DNA of 30,340 nucleotides, from positions 1 through 30,340 of the forward strand of contig CAYRYO010000021.1 in assembly GCA_964428475.1 (NCBI GenBank), in the 5' to 3' direction. Made by a program: the position numbers and the translations under genes. Source of the stretch: JARICQ01 sp964428475 (GTDB lineage Bacteria > Bacillota > Clostridia > Tissierellales > Tissierellaceae). This document shows, piece after piece, positions 16,439 through 23,169 of the stretch. The notes beneath the pieces are model-generated. The model had not been told where the DNA came from. It did not search any database and saw only the letters and a program-made list of their open reading frames with translations. Position 1 is the stretch's first letter; every line of letters begins with the position of its first letter.

Positions 16439-16717
16439 TTATTTATATTGACTTAATATAACTTTTTCTACTTCTGTATGAGGTCTAGGTATTACATGTA
16501 CTGAATGTAGTTCACCTACATTTCTAGCCGCTTCTGCTCCTGCATCTACCGCTGCTTTTACCGCTCCTACATCTCCTCTTACCATTACTGTGACAAGTCC
16601 GTATCCTATCTTTTCGTATCCTATTAACTCTACATTTGCTGCCTTAACCATTGCATCTGCTGCCTCTATACTTCCAACAAGTCCCTTTGTTTCTACAAGT
16701 CCCAACGCTTCATTCAT
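16439..16717 (-). CDS. Bacterial microcompartment hexameric shell protein (BMC-H)
   Basis: A 92-residue single-domain BMC protein that tiles the facets of a proteinaceous organelle. Diagnostic segments are EALGLVETKGLVGSIEAADAM at the start, KIGYGLVTVMVRGDVGAVKAAVDAG in the middle and VHVIPRPHTEVE at the end. The pore motif reads KIGYG, with Tyr39 where PduA-type proteins have a serine. The frame extends upstream to 16834, but the GGAGG site is 7 nt from the ATG at 16717 and only 1 nt from the ATG at 16723, so I use 16717. The gene lies between the cysteine hydrolase and the pentamer gene, after a highly structured leader. No second hexamer or trimer gene is present here. Confidence 0.95.
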   Translation of the reverse strand: MNEALGLVETKGLVGSIEAADAMVKAANVELIGYEKIGYGLVTVMVRGDVGAVKAAVDAGAEAARNVGELHSVHVIPRPHTEVEKVILSQYK

Positions 16718-16764
16718 TTCCATTCCTCCTTTTTGTTTTAAATCTATATGTATATTATAAGCTC

Positions 16765-16837
16765 TTAATGTAATAGTCACAAGACTTTTTGTGGCGATTA
16801 CATTAAGCCACGTACCAAGAAATACTCTTGGCACGTG
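16765..16837 (-). other. Two consecutive hairpins upstream of the shell hexamer gene
   Basis: Read on the minus strand after the hydrolase stop codon, the first hairpin has 12-base arms at 16826-16837 and 16809-16820, pairing except for one position that can form G-U. Two bases later comes a second hairpin with perfect 10-bp outer arms (16797-16806 with 16765-16774), a 3x3 internal loop and a 5-bp inner stem. Neither is followed by a T-run, so they look like RNA processing, protection or attenuation structures rather than simple terminators. Confidence 0.6.
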
Positions 16838-16849
16838 AAATGTATTTAA

Positions 16850-17452
16850 TTACTCTACTTTATTCTCAGCGTCTCCGCCACCTAGCCATGGGTCAAGTCC
16901 TTTTTCCCATGCATCGATGTATTCATCTATCTTCATTACCTTTGTAAATATACTTAAGTCATTTAATCCATATTCATGCATTTCATCATTTTTAGAATGA
17001 ACTCCATCACTTAATGTGATTACTTTGTATGCATTTGCTAGAGCATCTGTAGCTGTTGATCTAACGCATACATTTGTCCATACTCCAGTAACTACTACTG
17101 TTTCTATTCCTTCTTCTTTTAGATATAAATCTAAGTCTGTATGAGCAAAAGCACTGTGTCTTCTCTTTGGTATAATATATTCTTCGCCTTCAGGATATAG
17201 TTCTTTTATAAAGTCTGAACCCCAAGTACCTGCTACTGCATGACGTGGTCTTACTCTAAAGTCTGCGTCATTTTTTCTATGAGCTTCTTGAACGTGAACT
17301 AGATGTATTTCATCATCTTCTCTTTCTCTCACCCATTTAAAAAGTTTTTGTAAATCTGGTATTATTTTTTCTCCACCTGGGCATCTTAATTGTGCTTTTT
17401 CACCTATGAAGTCGTTTAACATATCGATTACTAATATTGCGTGTTTAGCCAT
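16850..17452 (-). CDS. Isochorismatase-fold cysteine hydrolase, probable N-carbamoyl amidase
   Basis: A 200-residue cysteine hydrolase of the isochorismatase-like superfamily, which includes N-carbamoylsarcosine amidase, ureidoacrylate hydrolase and nicotinamidase. The likely catalytic triad is Asp10 (LVIDMLNDF), Lys96 (IIPKRRHSAF) and Cys129 (TGVWTNVCVRSTATDA). Its place directly after a cyclic amidohydrolase suggests it removes the carbamoyl group from the ring-opened ureido product, releasing CO2 and ammonia. The substrate is inferred only. AGGAGG precedes the ATG. It is followed by the shell hexamer gene, so it may be an enclosed enzyme, although I see no obvious terminal targeting helix beyond the short tail DPWLGGGDAENKVE. 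Confidence 0.87.
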   Translation of the reverse strand: MAKHAILVIDMLNDFIGEKAQLRCPGGEKIIPDLQKLFKWVREREDDEIHLVHVQEAHRKNDADFRVRPRHAVAGTWGSDFIKELYPEGEEYIIPKRRHSAFAHTDLDLYLKEEGIETVVVTGVWTNVCVRSTATDALANAYKVITLSDGVHSKNDEMHEYGLNDLSIFTKVMKIDEYIDAWEKGLDPWLGGGDAENKVE

Positions 17453-17476
17453 AATATAATTCCTCCTATTTTAAAA

Positions 17477-19075
17477 TTAGTATTTTATTGTTCTGTCAAG
17501 CTTTTGTATACTTTGTCTCTTAACAAATTGACCAAATCCAGGTTTAATCTTAATTCCCTTAATACCTCTTATATGCTCATCTATTACCTCTGGATGATCT
17601 TTTCTATAACTCTTTTCATATTCTCCACTATTAAGTTGTGGGTATCTATCAAAGTGAGTTTTATATTTTTCTTCTACTCCAGCTGGGAAGTTGTGAACTA
17701 TTGTTTTAAGTTCTTCATCTGTTAAGTCCTTTAGTACACTTTCTTCTACATCTTCAAACACTAAGTTACCACGAACTATTGTCTTTGCAACTTTTCCTTT
17801 AAGTTTGATTCCATCAAGTGGAGTATATCCACACATTGAAGACTCTTCTTTAGCATCTATTGTCCATTCTTTTTCTAAATCTATTATAGTAAAGTCAGCG
17901 TCTGATCCTATATGCATAGCACCTTTCTTTGGATATAATCCGTAGTGAATAGCTGCGTTTTTACTTAATACATCTACTAATTTAGAAAGAGATAATCTAC
18001 CTTTGTTATATCCTTCTGATACTAATATTGGAACCATAGTTTCTACTCCAGGAATTCCTGGGAACGCTGTCCATATATTTGTTCCTTCTTTTCGTTTTTC
18101 ACTTTCCAGTTCATAAGGGGCATGATCTGTACCCATAAAGTCTACACTACCATTTTGTAGTCCTTCCCAAAGAAGCTCGTTGTCTCTTTTAGTCCTAAGT
18201 GGTGGTGCTATCTTTGCACATGCTCCATGTTCAGTCATTGCATCTTGAGCGTTTATTGTCAAGTAGTGTGGGCAAGTTTCAGAAGTTACATCTAGTCCTC
18301 TCTTCTTTGCTTCTCCTACTAATTGTGCTCCTATACCTGTACTCATGTGTACTATGTGAAGTCTAGCATCTGCTGCTTCAGCAAAGCTAATTCCAAGTTC
18401 AATTGCAACTTTTTCAGCCAGTTCCATTCTTGCTTCAGCCCAAGCTGGTCCATCCATTCTTCCGTCTTCTCTAAACTTATCTACATAAAAATCGCACATT
18501 GCATAGTTTTCAGCATGTATTCCTACAGCCAATCCTGTCTTTGCTACTGCCTTAAATGCTTCGTACATTTCTGGATCTGTTACTCTTGGATATGTTGGAA
18601 CTGAAGGTGTCATGTAAGCTTTAAAAGCAACTACTCCTGCATCTGCTTGTTCCTGTACATGATCAAGCCATCCTTCTCTTACATCTTCTCCTGTAACTCC
18701 ACCCCATAATGCAAAATCTACTAAAGACTGAGGTTGGATTAAATCAATTTTTAAATCCAGTTGGTCCTTACTTCTTACAGATGGGACTGAACAACATGGC
18801 ATATCAATTACTGTTGTAACTCCTCCTGTTGCCGCAGCTGCTGTACCTGTTAAAAAGTTCTCTCTATGTGGAAATCCTTGGTACATAAAGTGAACATGTG
18901 GATCTATACATCCGGGTAGTGTTAAGTATCCTTGTGCATCTATTATTTCTTTTGCCTCTATCCCTTCTATATTATCCAAAAACCCCGCTATCTTTTCATC
19001 TTTTACTAGTATATTAGTTATTTGTGTATCATCGCCTTGAGGTATCCTAGCGTTTTTCAATATTACATCATACAT
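17477..19075 (-). CDS. Cyclic amidohydrolase (hydantoinase / allantoinase / dihydropyrimidinase type) with C-terminal extension
   Basis: A 532-residue metal-dependent amidohydrolase that opens cyclic amide or ureide rings. The binuclear metal ligands are in place: His60 and His62 (DPHVHF), carboxylated Lys152 (FKAYM), His187 (GIHAEN), His243 (IVHMST) and Asp317 (GTDHAP). The segment PGIPGVETMVP at 339-349 resembles allantoinase/dihydroorotase substrate loops. The catalytic fold ends near residue 442. About 90 further residues follow, which usual 440-460-residue relatives lack. GGGAGG precedes the ATG at 19075 by 7 nt, so I prefer it to the upstream 19090 start. It is the first gene of the shell operon. 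Hydantoin, dihydropyrimidine, allantoin or xanthine itself are candidate substrates. Confidence 0.88.
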   Translation of the reverse strand: MYDVILKNARIPQGDDTQITNILVKDEKIAGFLDNIEGIEAKEIIDAQGYLTLPGCIDPHVHFMYQGFPHRENFLTGTAAAATGGVTTVIDMPCCSVPSVRSKDQLDLKIDLIQPQSLVDFALWGGVTGEDVREGWLDHVQEQADAGVVAFKAYMTPSVPTYPRVTDPEMYEAFKAVAKTGLAVGIHAENYAMCDFYVDKFREDGRMDGPAWAEARMELAEKVAIELGISFAEAADARLHIVHMSTGIGAQLVGEAKKRGLDVTSETCPHYLTINAQDAMTEHGACAKIAPPLRTKRDNELLWEGLQNGSVDFMGTDHAPYELESEKRKEGTNIWTAFPGIPGVETMVPILVSEGYNKGRLSLSKLVDVLSKNAAIHYGLYPKKGAMHIGSDADFTIIDLEKEWTIDAKEESSMCGYTPLDGIKLKGKVAKTIVRGNLVFEDVEESVLKDLTDEELKTIVHNFPAGVEEKYKTHFDRYPQLNSGEYEKSYRKDHPEVIDEHIRGIKGIKIKPGFGQFVKRQSIQKLDRTIKY

Positions 19076-19146
19076 ATATAGCCCTCCCATTTCATTTGGT
19101 TTATCCTAATAATAACACAGTATCAATTTTATTGCCTTGTAAATCT

Positions 19147-19174
19147 TATCTAAAATTATTATATTTTTTAGATA
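19147..19174. promoter_or_regulatory. Inverted repeat overlapping a candidate -10 of the shell/hydrolase operon
   Basis: TATCTAAAA (19147-19155) and TTTTAGATA (19166-19174) form a perfect 9-bp inverted repeat with a 10-base spacer. The spacer contains, on the minus strand, a TATAAT (19158-19163) that would serve the amidohydrolase operon, although I find no good -35. The layout suits a repressor or activator dimer. Confidence 0.4.
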
Positions 19175-19215
19175 TATATGCAGTTTTTTTTATATATCTT
19201 CTCTAATAGATTTAT

Positions 19216-19245
19216 TTGTTTATCAAGGTGAGTTAATGATATAAT
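19216..19245 (+). promoter_or_regulatory. Candidate promoter of the cyclase-family gene
   Basis: TTGTTT (19216-19221), an 18-nt spacer and an extended TGA-TATAAT (19240-19245) lie about 57 bases before the plus-strand gene. The -10 lies inside an inverted repeat, GTTAAT-N12-ATTAAC (19232-19255). Confidence 0.55.
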
Positions 19246-19302
19246 CTATATTAACGATATATCTAATAAAATAGACTTAATATTAATATTTGGAGGGATC
19301 TT

Positions 19303-19998
19303 ATGAGCTTAAGAATGATTGATTTATCTCAAGAAATATATCAAGGTATGGATGTTTTTCCAATGCATCAAAATACTTTTATACTTACACATATGACACA
19401 TGAACAAAATATGGAAGCTACTGGCAGCAAGAAACTCGGTTTTTCAGCTAGAAACCTCATTATCAGTGAACACGCTGGAACTCACACAGATGGGGTTTGG
19501 GAATATAATCCAAGTGGTCCTACTGTAGATGAAATGAGTTTAGATTACTTTTGGGGATCGGCTATATGCTTAGATCTATCACATATAAGATATCCCAATT
19601 ATTTTGAAGCTAGGGATTTAGAAGAGGCACTTAGAAAATCTGGTCAAGAAATAAAAAAAGGCGATATAGTACTATTATATACTGGTCATCACGATAGAAA
19701 CTTTGGTACAGAAATGTTTCAAAAAGAATATTCTGGGCTAAGCTATAAGGGTGCAAAATGGCTAGCAGAACGTGGAGTAGTAAATATTGGAGTAGATGCC
19801 CCAGCTATTGACTTAACACCAGATGATATAGACTTTTCTGGACATCTAGTCTGCGGAGAATATGGTATTACAAATACGGAAAATCTATGTAATTTAAACA
19901 AACTTGTAGGTAAAAGATTTTTATATATGGGACTTCCACTGAGGATAAGAAAGGGCTCTGGTTCACCTATTAGAGCAGTGGCACTTTTAGAAGAATAA
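19303..19998 (+). CDS. Cyclase-family metal-dependent hydrolase (kynurenine formamidase-like)
   Basis: A 231-residue member of the cyclase family, whose known members (kynurenine formamidase, isatin hydrolase) hydrolyse amides or open cyclic amides. The metal motif is HAGTHTDGVWEY, with His57, His61 and Asp63 conserved. Glu67 stands where the usual motif HxGTHxDxPxH has its last histidine. His181 and Glu193 (in TENL) match the remaining family ligands. It is divergent from the amidohydrolase operon, sharing a 227-bp regulatory region, which suggests co-regulation in the same pathway. A role in opening a ring intermediate such as an imidazolone is a guess from context. TGGAGG precedes the ATG. 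Confidence 0.88.
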   Translation: MSLRMIDLSQEIYQGMDVFPMHQNTFILTHMTHEQNMEATGSKKLGFSARNLIISEHAGTHTDGVWEYNPSGPTVDEMSLDYFWGSAICLDLSHIRYPNYFEARDLEEALRKSGQEIKKGDIVLLYTGHHDRNFGTEMFQKEYSGLSYKGAKWLAERGVVNIGVDAPAIDLTPDDIDFSGHLVCGEYGITNTENLCNLNKLVGKRFLYMGLPLRIRKGSGSPIRAVALLEE

Positions 19999-20008
19999 AA
20001 CAGAAGAA

Positions 20009-20034
20009 AGGGGCTGAGATAGAACCCAGCCCCT
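20009..20034. terminator. Convergent GC-rich hairpin, copy of a dispersed repeat
   Basis: AGGGGCTG (20009-20016) pairs with CAGCCCCT (20027-20034) around a 10-nt loop. It lies between the stop codons of two converging genes and is followed on the minus strand by a T-rich stretch, so it probably terminates the DUF3160 transcript. Its 25-base core (20012-20036) nearly matches 28117-28141. Confidence 0.6.
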
Positions 20035-20056
20035 ACAAATAAACCCAGACCATACT

Positions 20057-22267
20057 TTAGTATTCATATTCTGGATATGGGATTTCTCCCTTTCCACCCC
20101 TTATAAAGGAATTTGTCCATTCTGGCATTGGTGGTGCCTTATCTTCTTTAATCATCTCTTGCCATGTTTCATCTGTTAATCTATCAGGTGAAATAAACTC
20201 ATGATAGCTAAATACTGCCCCCCTAGCCAAGCAAAGTTCTCCAGCTATAGGCACTATGGTGTATATCTCATATGCAGGGCCTACTCCCGCTTCTACATAC
20301 CCTCCACCACTTTGTCCATCTGGTGCTAGTGTCTGAAAATCTGCTATTACAGCCATGTTTTTATCTGTATCAGATGTAATTTCAAACCATCTCATCCCTT
20401 CCCCTGCAAATGAACTAGTTAAATCTTCTAATGTTCCACCATAAAACATAATCTTATAGTATTCATCTTCTGTTAATTCTTCATTTTTAAGCTCCTTTAC
20501 TGAACAGTTGATTAAGAAGCCTAATAATTCTTCAAATTTCACCATTTTTTCATCTATTGCTTCTATATTTAAATCTCTTAACTTTAGGTTTTCCCTTGAA
20601 AAATTAGTTAGCCATAGTAGTTTCTCATATACTTGTATGTTTGGTTCTACATATCCTTTAACCAACACTTCTTCTCCTCCACCCATTTCAGCAGCAATTT
20701 GCTTGCCATAGAGAATAGTATCGTGTTTTAATTCTGACCAGCTTGCAAGTGCTGTATTGAGATCCTTATCCACCCAAGCTTGATTTGTCATAAAACTAGG
20801 ATAGCCATCTCCAAATGCTTCTATATATCCATTAAGCGTCCACATCCAACCATTATACATATTTGATTGCCATTCTTCTTGTCTTATATCGGAAACCTTT
20901 TTCACTTGTTCTTTAAATTTCTTTGGATATTCCTTCCAAGTTTCCATTCCACTTTCTGCCTTGATTTTTTCTTTTTCCATCTGAATTTCTTCGGCTCTTT
21001 TAGATCCAAGCACTCCCATCAAATCTAATCCAGATGATACAGGCCTAGTCACTGGTTTTATTAATGCTTGCATTATATCTGCATCTATTAAATATCTTTG
21101 ACCCATAAATCTAAATTGCTTGCCAACTGGAGTCGTCACAGTGGTATATTCTGCTTGTATTCTAGGTTGAGGAAGTTTATCTGCCTCTTTGTATAGCTTA
21201 TCTAGTTTATCGCTATCGTTTAAACTATTTAAATCTGGCTTTTCTCCATACACCTTAAATAGAAGTTCTCCGTACTCATAAATTCCAAGATCATCTGAAC
21301 TTCCTACAAAGAAATTAGTAGCTTCATATATATCTTCCCATTTATCATACAAAGCTTTATCATCATAAACACTATGAGCAAGCAAAAGTGCCTGCAAGGT
21401 CTGTTCTATATTTCTCTCTTCATCTTCTAGATATAATGAGAATGGTACTTGACCATACCACATCATAGCTTTGAAATATCTCTTAAGATCATCAGATCTA
21501 GTATAATGTCCCCTCGGGATATACTGACTGTAGTCTAATTGGTATGGGAATATTGCTGATTCTGAATATCCTGATTGAGCTTTAATTAATTCAAATTCTT
21601 TTTGTGAGAGTTCTTTAGCTTCTTTTGGCATATCATTTGGCAATGTCTTTTCTAAAACCAACTCAGCTACTCCTAAAAATGCAATGTTTTTTAATTGGAC
21701 CTTCTTTACTTCCGCATTTTCTATGCTATTATAAAACTTTATTGAACTACTTAACATTCCATCTGTTAACTCTTCAAGTATTCCTAATAGTTTTTCATTT
21801 TCCAAGGTCCTCAAATAGTAATCATAAAATATGTGATAAACTTGAAGTACGGAATCCGTTGTGATAAATGACGGTATCTCCATGTATTGATTGTCTTCAT
21901 AGATATAAAAAAGTTGTTCCTCTTTGCTAGGATTTACTACAAATTTATTCTTTGCTAATAGTTCTAATTGCCCCGGTGAAAACTCTCCAAATTGTTCTAC
22001 ATTAACTACATTAGACAATTGCTTATCGGTAGTATAAGGTTTTACTTTTGTCTCGAATCTAGTAGGATTAAATGGCACATCGATGTTTGTGATTTCAAAC
22101 TTTGCAAATTTGGAAACTTTTTCATCTACAATTACACTTACTGCTTTGTCCTCATTCTTAGAAGTTGTCATTCCAGCTAAATCTTCTTTTGCAGTACATC
22201 CACTTAAGAAAATCACAAATACTAATGTCAATAAAATAAATGTTACAAGGTGTTTATTTTTCTTCAT
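20057..22267 (-). CDS. DUF3160 family lipoprotein
   Basis: A 736-residue predicted lipoprotein. A hydrophobic signal peptide ends in the lipobox LSGC with Cys24 as lipidation site. A charged linker follows, then a long domain I recognise as DUF3160 (SFITTDSVLQVYHIFYDYYLRTLE near residue 135 and later GEGMRWFEITSDTDKNMAVIADFQT). The function of this family is not established. The protein should sit on the outer face of the cell membrane. The gene overlaps the upstream FG-GAP-like gene by 14 bases and shares its promoter, so the pair probably acts together. GGGGAG precedes the ATG. Nothing links it to the purine genes except proximity. Confidence 0.85.
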   Translation of the reverse strand: MKKNKHLVTFILLTLVFVIFLSGCTAKEDLAGMTTSKNEDKAVSVIVDEKVSKFAKFEITNIDVPFNPTRFETKVKPYTTDKQLSNVVNVEQFGEFSPGQLELLAKNKFVVNPSKEEQLFYIYEDNQYMEIPSFITTDSVLQVYHIFYDYYLRTLENEKLLGILEELTDGMLSSSIKFYNSIENAEVKKVQLKNIAFLGVAELVLEKTLPNDMPKEAKELSQKEFELIKAQSGYSESAIFPYQLDYSQYIPRGHYTRSDDLKRYFKAMMWYGQVPFSLYLEDEERNIEQTLQALLLAHSVYDDKALYDKWEDIYEATNFFVGSSDDLGIYEYGELLFKVYGEKPDLNSLNDSDKLDKLYKEADKLPQPRIQAEYTTVTTPVGKQFRFMGQRYLIDADIMQALIKPVTRPVSSGLDLMGVLGSKRAEEIQMEKEKIKAESGMETWKEYPKKFKEQVKKVSDIRQEEWQSNMYNGWMWTLNGYIEAFGDGYPSFMTNQAWVDKDLNTALASWSELKHDTILYGKQIAAEMGGGEEVLVKGYVEPNIQVYEKLLWLTNFSRENLKLRDLNIEAIDEKMVKFEELLGFLINCSVKELKNEELTEDEYYKIMFYGGTLEDLTSSFAGEGMRWFEITSDTDKNMAVIADFQTLAPDGQSGGGYVEAGVGPAYEIYTIVPIAGELCLARGAVFSYHEFISPDRLTDETWQEMIKEDKAPPMPEWTNSFIRGGKGEIPYPEYEY

Positions 22268-22961
22268 TTAAATCTCCCCTTTCAATTATTATATTATCAT
22301 CTTCAAGCTCAATTATTCCTGTATAATTACCATTCTCGTCTTTAATTTTCATATAAACTGAGCCATTATATAATCTTAAATCATCTATATCTTTAAAGCT
22401 CTCGCTCTCTAAAAATGCCTCAAATCCAAAACCCCTCCATTTATAAGTATTTATAAGTTTTTCTTGACTTTCTAGTATTTCAATTGCTATTATCTCATCT
22501 ATATCATCGCCGTCTATATCATAAAACAAGTAATCTGTAAAAGGTCTTGAAAGTCTAGATCCCCTCCATTTTGGATAGAGCCTACCTTGTTTGTAGCTAT
22601 ATATAAAAGGTCTATTGTCCATTACAGGATGAAATATAGTTTCCTTATATACACCTATTGAAACTTCATCTACACCGTCGCCATCTATATCCCCAATAAC
22701 TAGCTTCCAAGGTTTTAAATCTGCAAAATCTTTTCTGTATATTTCTACATCTTCAGATGAATATATAACTACTTCTTTACCGTATTTAGATAAGTTACTC
22801 TTTGTAACTACTATCAACTCTTCCTCTCCATTTCCATCTATATCACCCCTATCATAGTCTATGACCCTCTCACCCATTATATATTCCTTGTCAGATAGAA
22901 TAAAAAAAGATACTAGAGATATGATTATAATAGTTGCAAATATGATCTTAGGATATTTCAT
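22254..22961 (-). CDS. Membrane-anchored FG-GAP/VCBS-like repeat protein
   Basis: A 235-residue protein with one N-terminal hydrophobic helix (about 4-22), a signal anchor or signal peptide without a lipobox. The outer part holds three aspartate-rich motifs, DIDGNGEEELIV, DIDGDGVDEVSIG and DIDGDDIDEIIAI, spaced about 50-70 residues apart. These are typical of FG-GAP/integrin-like propeller repeats that bind calcium. Three repeats are fewer than a full propeller, so it may be a partial fold or pair with its neighbour. It is translated just ahead of, and overlapping, the DUF3160 lipoprotein. Function is unknown. GGGAG precedes the ATG by 5 nt. Confidence 0.8.
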   Translation of the reverse strand: MKYPKIIFATIIIISLVSFFILSDKEYIMGERVIDYDRGDIDGNGEEELIVVTKSNLSKYGKEVVIYSSEDVEIYRKDFADLKPWKLVIGDIDGDGVDEVSIGVYKETIFHPVMDNRPFIYSYKQGRLYPKWRGSRLSRPFTDYLFYDIDGDDIDEIIAIEILESQEKLINTYKWRGFGFEAFLESESFKDIDDLRLYNGSVYMKIKDENGNYTGIIELEDDNIIIERGDLNEEK

Positions 22962-23005
22962 AGCATCTCCCTTTCATTTTATTGTTATCATTAATATTTA
23001 GTTAA

Positions 23006-23033
23006 ATTATACCACTCTTTAGTGAATAAACAA
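23006..23033 (-). promoter_or_regulatory. Promoter of the FG-GAP-like / DUF3160 gene pair
   Basis: On the minus strand TTGTTT (23028-23033), a 16-nt spacer and an extended TGG-TATAAT (23006-23011) lie about 45 bases before the ATG. The same TTGTTT-16-TGn-TATAAT pattern precedes the MATE gene. Confidence 0.65.
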
Positions 23034-23090
23034 TTACATATTTCTTACAAGTTTTTTAAGTTAATTTCTAGATTTCCTTTAGTTATTCAC

Positions 23091-23138
23091 AAAAAAAGAT
23101 ATAGGCCTAGTAGTAAATTATACTATCTATCCTATATC
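23091..23138 (-). terminator. Intrinsic terminator after the PucR gene
   Basis: Outer arms GATATAGG (23098-23105) and CCTATATC (23131-23138) enclose an inner TAGTA/TACTA stem. On the minus strand the structure is followed by seven T (23091-23097). It lies 32 bases after the regulator stop codon. Confidence 0.65.
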
Positions 23139-23169
23139 CCTATAGTTCATTTAAATTTAATTAGCTCTT

